Shown here: in pieces, positions 1 through 6,812 of the stretch
Layout of the letters: each line of letters opens with the position of its first letter
How positions within the stretch are numbered: position 1 is the first letter of the stretch
Assembly: GCA_947259675.1 (NCBI GenBank)
Contig: CAMYNE010000100.1
Span: forward strand, 1 to 10,690
DNA: 10,690 nt
Direction: 5' to 3'
Source: an uncultured Pirellulaceae bacterium
Lineage (GTDB): Bacteria > Planctomycetota > Planctomycetia > Pirellulales > Pirellulaceae
Program-made: the position numbers and the translations under genes
Notes under the pieces: generated by a model
Told to the model about the DNA's origin: nothing
Database searches by the model: none
The model's input: the letters and a program-made list of their open reading frames with translations, nothing else

Positions 1-57
1 GCCCAAAAAACGGTACCACCCGCCATCGGAAAATGGCTCGATGAAAGGGTTTCGTAA
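1..57 (+). CDS. Possible C-terminal tail of an upstream gene (partial)
   Basis: Frame 1 is open from the window edge to a TAA at 55-57 and reads AQKTVPPAIGKWLDERVS. The composition looks protein-like. The 'VPP...WL' pattern faintly recalls the end (motif X region) of cytosine-5 DNA methyltransferases, but eighteen residues cannot establish a family. It could equally be a chance reading. It lies on the left side of the junction near 650, so it may share the origin of the LysR fragment rather than of the main locus. The stretch 58-137 shows nothing recognisable. Confidence 0.25.
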   Translation, partial: AQKTVPPAIGKWLDERVS

Positions 58-133
58 AGTTTGTTAGGATGCACCTGTAGGGCAATTTAGACGGTGTGAG
101 GTGAATGGCCGGGTCGAGACTGGCGCATGGGAA

Positions 134-137
134 TTAA
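134..137. repeat. Left TTAA target-site duplication of the MITE-like element
   Basis: The TTAA directly outside the left terminal repeat matches the TTAA at 276-279 outside the right one. TTAA is palindromic and short, so coincidence is possible, but its position exactly at both ends of the inverted repeats supports a transposition footprint. Confidence 0.6.
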
Positions 138-275
138 GGAAGTTCTGATTTGCTTATAAAGCGGATGATGGCAAGGCAAAAAGTGGGAAAGAGCGTAGTT
201 TACATGGTGTAAATGAGCAATTTGAGCCCCCTTTTAACGTCGCCACCACCGCTTTAGGGATTAATCAGAGTTTCC
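138..275. mobile_element. MITE-like palindromic element, 138 bp, TTAA target duplication
   Basis: Terminal inverted repeats are ggaagttctgatt (138-150) and, read as reverse complement, ggaaactctgatt (263-275), matching at 11 of 13 positions. They are flanked on both sides by TTAA (134-137 and 276-279), as expected for a 4-bp target duplication. The two halves remain complementary inward: taaagcgg at 157-164 pairs with ccgcttta at 249-256 in exact register, and the centre has a tttac/gtaaa stem (199-203/209-213). No transposase is encoded, so it would need one in trans. The TTAA target and short inverted repeats are compatible with an IS5-type enzyme, which is an inference. I recall similar palindromes from gammaproteobacterial genomes but could not check this. 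Confidence 0.75.
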
Positions 276-279
276 TTAA
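276..279. repeat. Right TTAA target-site duplication, overlapping the LysR stop codon
   Basis: This second TTAA copy contains the TAA stop codon (minus strand, 276-278) of the LysR-type gene fragment. The element therefore appears to have inserted exactly at the end of that gene without disturbing its last codon. Confidence 0.6.
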
Positions 280-650
280 ACATTAGCGGCTGATTTGGTT
301 CTCTGCGCCACAACCCGATCCGAATCCGTTCCGGGTTGTTGGTAAAAAAAGGACGGATCCAGCATATCGATATACCGCTTGGCCTGCGGGGACAGGTACT
401 TTCCGCGTCGCAGTACAACACCGTAGCTGCGTTTAGGGAAATAACGATCCAACGGGATTCGTGCGAGCCTATCCTGTTTGCACAGACACACGTCGGTGAC
501 GATGGAAATGCCCAACCCGAGCTCCACGTATTTCTTGATAACCTCCCAGCCTCCGGCCTCCAAGGCCACTTTGTAGCTGAGATTATGCTGGCTGAAGACC
601 AGATCGACGATTCGCCAGGTGCTCAGATGACGTGGTGGCAGGATCAAGCC
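276..650 (-). pseudogene. LysR-type (CysB-like) transcriptional regulator, C-terminal fragment, 5' end missing
   Basis: The minus-strand frame encodes about 125 residues that read as the end of a LysR substrate-binding domain of the CysB-like subgroup. Landmarks are LILPPRHLSTW, then VALEAGGWEVIKKYVELGLG, then GISIVTD, and near the end IPLDRYFPKRSYGVVLRRG and LSPQAKRYID. In intact regulators of this type, roughly 200 N-terminal residues, including the helix-turn-helix, precede this part. Here family-like sequence stops near 648-650 and the frame meets a stop at 693-695 inside the glycosyltransferase region. The TTG at 645-647 lies within the conserved segment and is not a credible start. The fragment cannot bind DNA as a LysR protein and is probably non-functional. 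A chimeric join would explain it equally well. Confidence 0.8.
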
Positions 651-653
651 AAA

Positions 654-1001
654 GATCAGATGTGTGGTTTTGATGTGTTTGTACTGCCGTCGCTATACGA
701 AGGATTTCCGTTCGCGATTTTGGAAGCGATGTCAGCCGGTTTGCCTTGCGTCGTGTCCGATGTTGACGGCAATGGCGAATCAGTACTCCACGAGAAAACA
801 GGATATGTTTTGCCGGTCAGCGACACGGAGCAATGGGTAAACAGTTTGCAAACCTTGATCAATACGCGCAACAAGCGAGCTGAATTTGGCTGCGCTGGCT
901 TTGATCGCTTCCAACAAGAGTTTGACGTTAGTGTCATGGCACGAAGAACGATGGCCGTTTATGAGAAAGTGAGAGGCGTTAACCGAGTCCCGAGTGCCTA
1001 G
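654..1001 (+). pseudogene. GT4-family glycosyltransferase, C-terminal fragment, 5' end missing
   Basis: About 115 residues match the end of a GT-B, family 4 glycosyltransferase. The stretch GFDVFVLPSLYEGFPFAILE carries the E-x7-E signature (glutamates at codons 699-701 and 723-725), which contacts the nucleotide-sugar donor. It is followed by AMSAGLPCVVSD and then a GYVLPV segment typical of the terminal part of the domain. The acceptor domain and most of the donor domain, about 250 residues, are absent. The frame stays open upstream to 336, but that part is only the complement of the LysR fragment, so the 221-residue fused reading is not a real protein. The gene ends 24 bp before the next glycosyltransferase, so an intact ancestor was probably its operon partner. 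Confidence 0.8.
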
Positions 1002-1025
1002 AGTCAATTCCTCCCATTCAAAAAA

Positions 1026-2207
1026 ATGAAAGCTCTCCATTTAATACCCTATATGCATCCTTCAGCCGGCGGACCTCCTGTCGTCGCGGATCGGTTTTGT
1101 CGTCACTTGATTCCACATGGCTGGGAGGTTGAGGTGATTACAACCGACAACTATGCGCGTGAAGATGATTCGTCCTGGATCGAAGACTACCAGGCGCCGT
1201 ACAAGCTGACCGTGTTACCATCCCGAGGCAAAAAAGGATTCGGGTTTAGTTCCTCTTTGAAACGCGAACTGCGCGCCAAATTGCCAACGACCGATATCGT
1301 CCACATTCACAATCTCTGGAGCTATTTTAATATCCAAGGCAGTCGGCTTTGTCGAAAACTTTCGATCCCGTTTGTCGTCAGCACTCACGGAATGCTGGAT
1401 CCACATTCTCTCGCACGCAAGTCGTGGAAAAAACGAGCCTACGGCAATTGGATAGAATGGCCTCAACTGCGATCGGCGACGGGCATGATTTATACCCATT
1501 CCGAAGAACAGCGACTGGCGGAGCAACAATGTTCGGGACTGCCTGAAGGACATGTGATTCCGTTGGCGGCAGATGATCCTCCGTCGAAGGATCGCCAGGC
1601 ATTGTCGCGCACATTTCTCGCCGAACATCCGCAGTTTACAGACAAAACCAGACTCCTTTTTTTGGGTCGACTACACAGCAAGAAAGGACTCGATTTGTTG
1701 ATTCCGGCGATGGCTCGAATTCGAGATGCGAATCCTAATGTCGTTTTGATTTTCGTGGGGCCTTGCGAACCGGATTATCGAATCGAATTGGATCGAATGT
1801 TGGCCCGGAATGGCGTCGCACAGGCGTGTCACTTTGTCGGGCCGTTGTCCGGTGAGCGGAAATGGTCGGCACTCGCAGCGGCTGACCTGTTTATGTTGCC
1901 ATCGTATCAAGAGAACTTTGCCATCGCGCTGGTGGAAGCGCTGCGGGTCGGGACACCGGCTTTGATCAGCAAACGGGTGAACATTTGGCAAGCATTGGAA
2001 TCGAATCGAGCAGCCTTTGTTGCCGATTTAACGGTCGATTCCGTTGTGGAGAAGACGCTGGAATCATTGAGTGATCGGACACGTTTGCAAGGAATGAGCG
2101 ACGCAGCGCTCAAATATTCGGCAACATCTTATTCGTGGCAAGCTTCGACTCGCCTCCTGGATCAGGACTATCGAAAATTGTTGGCCGTCACCAGGAATTC
2201 GAAATGA
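1026..2207 (+). CDS. GT4-family glycosyltransferase
   Basis: This 393-residue protein is full length for a retaining GT-B family 4 enzyme, which transfers a sugar from a nucleotide-sugar donor to a growing glycan on the cytoplasmic side of the membrane. The N-terminal acceptor domain carries the glycine-rich SAGGPP loop (13-18), HIHNLW (93-98) and STHGMLD (119-125). The C-terminal donor domain starts near 208, with FLGRLHSKKGLDLL (212-225) and the E-x7-E signature at E296-E304 in the segment MLPSYQENFAIALVE. Donor and acceptor sugars cannot be predicted. The ATG at 1026 is the natural start because the acceptor-domain strand (KALHLIPYM) begins right after it. No clear ribosome binding site precedes it. 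The context implies a role in surface polysaccharide assembly. Confidence 0.92.
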   Translation: MKALHLIPYMHPSAGGPPVVADRFCRHLIPHGWEVEVITTDNYAREDDSSWIEDYQAPYKLTVLPSRGKKGFGFSSSLKRELRAKLPTTDIVHIHNLWSYFNIQGSRLCRKLSIPFVVSTHGMLDPHSLARKSWKKRAYGNWIEWPQLRSATGMIYTHSEEQRLAEQQCSGLPEGHVIPLAADDPPSKDRQALSRTFLAEHPQFTDKTRLLFLGRLHSKKGLDLLIPAMARIRDANPNVVLIFVGPCEPDYRIELDRMLARNGVAQACHFVGPLSGERKWSALAAADLFMLPSYQENFAIALVEALRVGTPALISKRVNIWQALESNRAAFVADLTVDSVVEKTLESLSDRTRLQGMSDAALKYSATSYSWQASTRLLDQDYRKLLAVTRNSK

Positions 2208-2267
2208 AAACACTGCACGGCGCTAAAGCGGGTGATTGTTCCACAGTTTTGGCACACTGCGATTTTA

Positions 2268-2330
2268 GTGAGCCGCGACGCGTAAGCGGCCGGGCCCCGA
2301 TCGCCCGGTGCCTTACGGCCCTCGGCTCAC
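2268..2330. repeat. GC-rich palindromic intergenic repeat, possible terminator
   Basis: Arms 2268-2295 and 2303-2330 pair around a 7-nt loop. The outer gtgagccg/cggctcac stem is perfect, the middle contains mismatches around cgtaag/cttacg, and the inner ccgggc/gcccgg stem is perfect. The wording 'gtgagccgcgacgcgtaagcg' resembles repeats that I recall as dispersed in Rhodopirellula-type planctomycete genomes. It lies 60 bp after the glycosyltransferase stop codon, so a transcript would form a strong hairpin there. No T-run follows, so it would not be a classic intrinsic terminator. Confidence 0.75.
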
Positions 2331-2584
2331 ACCGGAAACGGCAAAGCCAACGTTTAACACATGTAGTCAACAAACTATCGCGCTGTCCAGCTTGTCGGGC
2401 TTTGGAACCGCCGTCATGTCAACGCCAGTGTATTTACCGAAGTTTTGAGCAGCTAACAAAAGCAACGTAAAAAAAAAGATACTGTACATAGCTGTGTTTG
2501 ATGACAATCGCTTGGGCGCCGATGCCGACCCATTTAGAACCAATTGTGTTGGCAACGTTGAAAACTTTCTTGGAGATACACGTG
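2331..2584. other. Intergenic region upstream of the PEP-CTERM gene
   Basis: This 254-bp gap holds a run of nine A (2469-2477) and no promoter I would assign. A sigma-54 type -24/-12 element, known upstream of PEP-CTERM genes in other phyla, was looked for and not found in acceptable form. One plus frame, open from 2449 to a TAA at 2588-2590, reads KKKILYIAVFDDNRLGADAD in its middle part. This looks like the first strand of a GT-B glycosyltransferase, but it has no good start and ends within the next gene. It may be a gene relic or chance. Confidence 0.4.
2572..2575 (+). promoter_or_regulatory. Shine-Dalgarno sequence of the PEP-CTERM gene
   Basis: GGAG lies nine bases before the ATG at 2585. 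It supports that start over the ATG at 2498, because a signal peptide begins directly at 2585. It is one of only two convincing ribosome binding sites in the window. Confidence 0.65.
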
Positions 2585-3262
2585 ATGCGTAAGTTGTTGG
2601 TTTTGGTTGTTGCGGCGGCCGTTTTTTTGCCTGCCATCAGTCACGCCGATTTTACAATTGATGACTTTACAGTAGCGAACGGAGTTTCATTCAATATCGC
2701 CGATGAATTTGGAAACAACTACTCCGTCGTGCGATCAACGACATCAAATGTAGCAGTTGGTGGAGGCGGATTTAACGTTGCCCTGTTTAATACAAATCCA
2801 AGCGGATCGATCACTTGGACGTTTACACCGGCCGCGGAGATGGGCTACTACTTCCCAATCAAAATAGCCGACAACGGGACAGGGCTTTTTAATTCAAATC
2901 TTCTCGCGTTTAACGGTGGCGATATGTTTATTTCGCCTGATACGTTTGACGGAACACAAAACGGCAACTACAAGGTCGACGGCACCGATGCTGCTACGGG
3001 TGGAGCCGGTACCACGGGTGGTTACTTTTTCGATCTAAGAAATTTGGAACACGTTTCCACGCTGAATGGTCTCCAAACGTTAACGATGAACTTTGCAATG
3101 TCGCCAGCCGCCGCAGCGATGGCGGGCAGTTTTGCAAACCTCAACGTGACTAACGCAGCTTTGATCGCAACGCCGGAACCGACGAGTATTTTATCGCTTG
3201 GGTGTCTGGCCTTATTGGGTTTAACCGTTTCGCACCGTCGCAGACCTCGCGATACGCAGTGA
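2585..3262 (+). CDS. PEP-CTERM domain-containing secreted protein
   Basis: From the ATG at 2585 the protein has 225 residues. It starts with a Sec signal peptide (MRKLLVLVVAAAVFLPAISHA, probable cleavage after A21). The mature part (22-195) is rich in Gly, Asn, Thr and Phe with alternating hydrophobic residues, suggesting a beta-sandwich surface protein. It has no recognised catalytic motif. The C-terminus is a classic exosortase sorting signal: T-PEP-TS at 196-201, a hydrophobic segment to about 216, and RRR at 218-220. Such proteins are exported and then processed at the PEP motif by an exosortase, ending in the cell envelope or extracellular matrix. The exosortase gene starts 64 bp downstream, so the two are likely co-transcribed and may be substrate and enzyme. 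The in-frame ATG at 2498 would place a non-signal extension before the signal peptide and is unlikely. Confidence 0.85.
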   Translation: MRKLLVLVVAAAVFLPAISHADFTIDDFTVANGVSFNIADEFGNNYSVVRSTTSNVAVGGGGFNVALFNTNPSGSITWTFTPAAEMGYYFPIKIADNGTGLFNSNLLAFNGGDMFISPDTFDGTQNGNYKVDGTDAATGGAGTTGGYFFDLRNLEHVSTLNGLQTLTMNFAMSPAAAAMAGSFANLNVTNAALIATPEPTSILSLGCLALLGLTVSHRRRPRDTQ

Positions 3263-3326
3263 ATCGAACAACTCAGGCGGCGCGGCGCGGTTTTGACTGG
3301 CAAGATGCCTTTCGACAGTCAGTAAA

Positions 3327-5003
3327 TTGAATTTTACAAAACCAACACTTCTGTTTCTGTTTGTGGGTGTTTTGGCCCATTTCCTGGTGCTGAAAGAATA
3401 TTTCTTTCGCATGTGGAGTCTTGCCCATTACCAGTTTTTTCCGTTGGCGCTGATGGCGGCAATCTGGTTGTTTCTTGATCGCAAAGACGAGATCTTCAGA
3501 TCATCCACCCAGCCGAATCGGTCCGTTCAATCGGGATTGATGCTGGTAATTGTAGCCATGGTCAGCCTGGCGACGTTGATCAACAGCAGTTTCATCGGGT
3601 GGATTTCGTTTGTCTTGTTCCTGGCAACGACATTTTACTCCTGCGTTGGCAGGGAAGGGCTCAAGCGTTCCATACCCGTCCTGATCGTTTTGTTATTGAT
3701 CACACCGCTGCCAGCCCAATTGGATCAGGATCTGATTTTGAAGATGCAATACCTGGCCAGTGGTCTGGCGAGTTGGGTTTTGGACACGGCCGGCATACTA
3801 CATCTTCGCCAGGGTGTTATGCTCGTTTCGGAGGCAAACCAGTTTCTCGCCGAAGAGGCTTGTAGCGGAATTCGATCGCTTTTTTCTGCGACCGCTGCGA
3901 TCGTTTTCTGGGGACTGCTTCACCGATACGCCTGGTGGCGACATCTCATTAATTGTGTTCAGACAATCGGTTGGGTATTGGTCGGGAATGCTGTACGAAT
4001 TGCGGTCGTTGTGCTGGTGGAAGACAAGACGGCAATTTCAGTGTCGACAGGTTGGCAACACGAGTTTTTGGGTGTTTTGACATTCTTCGTAATTTTTGGA
4101 CTGGCTCTTAGCTTTGATCGACTTGTTCGGTTATTCGTACCAATCAAATCCAGAGGTACAAGTCGCCGAGGACAAAAAGCAGAAGTTAAAGAACGACCGT
4201 TGGCGACGGCGAATGTCGGGAGTCTTGAAATGCCGAACGCCAATTATTGGATTGTGATGTTCGGGCTGATTGGTTTGCTGGCCTTGCGATTGTCGATGAC
4301 CACAGTTGGGACACCGATTTCCGACTCGCTCGCCTCGCTTGATTTTCCCAGGCAATCGGACCTATCAGCGCAGCTTCAGAGCTGGAACGTTTCTGAGTAC
4401 CGGCACATCAACCGGTCTCGAGAAGATATTCAAGGTGAAGATTCGTTCATTTGGGTATTGAAAAATGGTTCTCACCGAGCACAGTTATCGATGGACTGCC
4501 AATGGCGCGATTTCCATGATCTGTCGTATTGCTACACCGGACTGGGCTGGCGAGTTGAAACGGAACATCGATACCAGGATCTATTCAGCAAGCACAATGC
4601 CGCCCCGTCGGAACAGATCAATTACTCTCGGTTACAGCTGTCCAAGCCAACGGGCGAACGCGGAATCGTTCTTTTTTGTGGTTTGGATCAAACTGGAAAA
4701 GAGGTTCAGCCACAGATCAAACTAGGGCAGAATACGTGGGTTCACATTCGTGAGAAAATGATCAACAGTTTGCGGGTCGCCTGTGGGCTCGCGCCGCTGG
4801 AATCAATTCGCAATTCAACTTTCAAACCGCCGGTAACGACGGTTCAACTCATCTGCGTACCACAAGGACCGATCGACGCCAAATTGATGCAAGATTTGGA
4901 ATCGGTATTTTTTGCGGCTCGTGAACAGTTCAAAAAGTCGGTTCGTTTTACGCCAAATTCGGTAAACGGTATGGAACTCGTTCAAGGACAAAATTTGCGA
5001 TGA
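3327..5003 (+). CDS. Exosortase fused to an EpsI-like C-terminal domain (copy 1; exosortase U-like)
   Basis: This 558-residue protein has about eight membrane segments (7-270), then a soluble part from about 330 preceded by one more hydrophobic segment (307-322). Exosortase catalytic residues are in place: C179 in EEACSGIRSLF, R224 in VGNAVR and H245 in WQHEFLG, forming the transpeptidase-like Cys/Arg/His set that processes PEP-CTERM proteins at the membrane. The soluble part has DCQW (390-393) and HDLSYCYTGLGW (397-408), which resembles the H-x-x-x-C-x-x-G-x-GW signature of EpsI/DUF3485 proteins associated with exosortases. The general form fits the planctomycete exosortase U (XrtU) type, but this is by memory. 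The first possible start after the in-frame stop at 3294-3296 is TTG at 3327, and the next Met (residue 29) would remove the first membrane segment. No Shine-Dalgarno is seen. Confidence 0.88.
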   Translation: MNFTKPTLLFLFVGVLAHFLVLKEYFFRMWSLAHYQFFPLALMAAIWLFLDRKDEIFRSSTQPNRSVQSGLMLVIVAMVSLATLINSSFIGWISFVLFLATTFYSCVGREGLKRSIPVLIVLLLITPLPAQLDQDLILKMQYLASGLASWVLDTAGILHLRQGVMLVSEANQFLAEEACSGIRSLFSATAAIVFWGLLHRYAWWRHLINCVQTIGWVLVGNAVRIAVVVLVEDKTAISVSTGWQHEFLGVLTFFVIFGLALSFDRLVRLFVPIKSRGTSRRGQKAEVKERPLATANVGSLEMPNANYWIVMFGLIGLLALRLSMTTVGTPISDSLASLDFPRQSDLSAQLQSWNVSEYRHINRSREDIQGEDSFIWVLKNGSHRAQLSMDCQWRDFHDLSYCYTGLGWRVETEHRYQDLFSKHNAAPSEQINYSRLQLSKPTGERGIVLFCGLDQTGKEVQPQIKLGQNTWVHIREKMINSLRVACGLAPLESIRNSTFKPPVTTVQLICVPQGPIDAKLMQDLESVFFAAREQFKKSVRFTPNSVNGMELVQGQNLR

Positions 5004-5048
5004 TCTTCCCCATGATTGGGTTTTGGTATCTCCGAAAAAACGTACGTT

Positions 5049-5053
5049 AGAGG
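5049..5053 (+). promoter_or_regulatory. Shine-Dalgarno sequence of the first TPR gene
   Basis: AGAGG lies five bases before the ATG at 5059. It favours that codon over the upstream in-frame TTG at 5023. The paralogue at 9424 begins at a comparable point relative to its shared 'NI(G/S)DL' segment, which agrees. Confidence 0.6.
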
Positions 5054-5058
5054 AACGA

Positions 5059-6687
5059 ATGTCTAAAGGATTCGCAAAACAATCTCTGATTCTGTTAGCC
5101 AATATTGGCGACCTGATGGAGTTTGTTTTCAGAGCTCCGTTTCGGTCAATGAAAAAGTATCGACGGTCATCCAAAAACAAGAGCCGGTTTTGGAACCTGG
5201 TGATTCTACCGCTGTTCTGTGTGACAGGCGCGATCAGTTATTCGTATTCATTATTTTCGTCTCCCTGGAAAAGCCTTAAACGAATATCGTCCGCTAAACG
5301 CCGTGATATGTTTCTGGCAATACCGGCACTCGTGGCGATGATCTCAACGGGGTATGTAATCATTACGGTCACCTCATCCGGCGATGCAATCGAATCCCGT
5401 TACCGCGCAAAAATCAGGGAAGCTCTAGCTGATAAGGATTTTGAAAAAGCCAATATTTATCTGATTCGAATTATCAACGGCAACAATGACCCATCCAGGG
5501 ATGATCTCTTCTCGTTTGCGATGACATTGAGTCAAACCGGCAACGTTGACCGGGCCACGGCGATTCTTAATGAGCTTGCACCTGATGATCAATCTGGATT
5601 TTCTCAAGCCCATACCGTCAAAGCGCTCAATATCTATTCCCTGATTCGAGAATCTGCGACGCCTGAAATGCTGGCAAAAATGAAATGGCATTTGGAAAAC
5701 AGCCACGACCGAAACTCGCAGGAAGTTAACCAGGCTTGGGCACTGTATTACATGGCGGTTCAACAACCCGAAAAGGCCGTGTCTCACATGGAACAAGCCG
5801 CAGAGATAAACCCAAAGTTGCTCCTGACCGCTGCTGACATTTACAAGAGCTCAAATAATTCTTTGGGGGCCAAGCGGACACTTCGACGAGCCGAGGAGTT
5901 TTTTGAGCGCTCGTTAAGCAAGAACCCAATGGATGCCGACGCGCGAATTTGGCTGGCCAAAACCTTTGTGAAATTGGACGAAATCAAACGGGCGGAAAAA
6001 ATACTGTTAGGCGGCGACCAGATCCATTCCACTCCGAAACTCAAACGAGCCATTGCCGAGTTCTACGTGATGTGGCACGACCTATCGGTTCTCGAAGGCG
6101 CCAATTTCCAACTCCAACTTGGATCACTGCAAAATGCGATGGAGTTTGACATTAATTACGCGCCAATCTACGAACGCTTGATTCGTCAATATCGACGGTC
6201 GGACGGACAAACCAATGCGGTTAGTATTAAGTCAATGCTCGAGTCCGCGATTGCCAACGGACAATCGACTGCCTTGGCCCATTTCGCGATCGGCAACATG
6301 TACTGGATCCAAGGAGAAAACGATAAGGCAGAATGGCATATCAGCCAGGCCTATCGAATTGATAACCGGCTGGCCGCGGTCGGCAACAATCTCGCGTGGT
6401 TGCTGGCCCACAAGGAAGAACCCGAATTGGAGCAGGCTTTGAAGCTGGCACGCGCAGTCGTCAAGCAGGATTCCGACAAATCAAGTTTTCGCGACACGTT
6501 GGCGACGGTGCTTATGAAACGAGGTGAGTTGGAGGAAGCACTTGTTGAGTTTGAAAAAATACTGCCTCAAATCGTCAACACAAAACCCGTCCACGAAAAA
6601 ATTTCTTATATCTATGAAAAATTGGGAAACGAAGACCTGGCGGCTTTGCATCACCAGTTGGCCGTACAGTTAGATCATTCAGAATAA
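5059..6687 (+). CDS. Membrane-anchored tetratricopeptide repeat (TPR) protein (copy 1)
   Basis: From the ATG at 5059 the protein has 542 residues. A conserved amphipathic start (NIGDLMEFVFRAPFR) leads to a basic stretch and two membrane helices (about 45-66 and 84-105), with a basic loop between them. The rest is alpha-helical TPR repeats. The clearest are in the last 150 residues, for example AHFAIGNMYWIQGENDKAEW and DTLATVLMKRGELEEALVEF. TPR domains bind partner proteins, and TPR proteins accompany PEP-CTERM/exosortase loci elsewhere (PrsT-type), although those are organised differently. A scaffold for the neighbouring exosortase or polysaccharide machinery is an inference. Membrane orientation is unclear because both flanks of the helices are basic. 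The gene lies 55 bp after exosortase 1 and is probably in its operon. A longer form from TTG 5023 would add 12 residues. Confidence 0.82.
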   Translation: MSKGFAKQSLILLANIGDLMEFVFRAPFRSMKKYRRSSKNKSRFWNLVILPLFCVTGAISYSYSLFSSPWKSLKRISSAKRRDMFLAIPALVAMISTGYVIITVTSSGDAIESRYRAKIREALADKDFEKANIYLIRIINGNNDPSRDDLFSFAMTLSQTGNVDRATAILNELAPDDQSGFSQAHTVKALNIYSLIRESATPEMLAKMKWHLENSHDRNSQEVNQAWALYYMAVQQPEKAVSHMEQAAEINPKLLLTAADIYKSSNNSLGAKRTLRRAEEFFERSLSKNPMDADARIWLAKTFVKLDEIKRAEKILLGGDQIHSTPKLKRAIAEFYVMWHDLSVLEGANFQLQLGSLQNAMEFDINYAPIYERLIRQYRRSDGQTNAVSIKSMLESAIANGQSTALAHFAIGNMYWIQGENDKAEWHISQAYRIDNRLAAVGNNLAWLLAHKEEPELEQALKLARAVVKQDSDKSSFRDTLATVLMKRGELEEALVEFEKILPQIVNTKPVHEKISYIYEKLGNEDLAALHHQLAVQLDHSE

Positions 6688-6812
6688 ATGGAATCTGCGT
6701 GATCATTCGGTCGCGATAAACGGGCTGCTCTGAATCCACTTGATGATACGGCTATAGCGGACCCGGACCGGAAGTCGATGACAATCAATGTGATCGAGAA
6801 ACGTCATAGGAT

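Noticed and set aside
138..275. CRISPR-like or tRNA/ncRNA gene in the left-hand non-coding stretch
   Set aside because: There are no direct repeats and no cloverleaf. The inverted ends and TTAA flanks fit a transposable element better.
336..1001. A 221-residue plus-strand open frame that could be taken as one gene
   Set aside because: Its first ~105 codons are the complement of the clearly conserved LysR fragment, and only the part after ~654 is glycosyltransferase-like.
2250..2266. Sigma-54-like TGGCAC element
   Set aside because: The -12 half (TTGC) is absent at the required spacing, and the site lies over 300 bp from the gene start.
2370..2489. Minus-strand short frame encoding about 40 residues with a hydrophobic stretch (FFFTLLLLAAQ)
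   Set aside because: No Shine-Dalgarno, low-complexity hydrophobic part derived from the A-run on the other strand, and no recognisable family.
2498..2584. Upstream ATG giving the PEP-CTERM protein a 29-residue N-terminal extension
   Set aside because: A typical signal peptide starts at 2585 with GGAG nine bases before it. The extension would block recognition of the signal peptide.
3263..3326. GC-rich run (ggcggcgcggcgcgg) followed by tttt, considered as a terminator after the PEP-CTERM gene
   Set aside because: The run is not self-complementary enough to form a clear stem-loop, and the exosortase gene follows at 64 bp.
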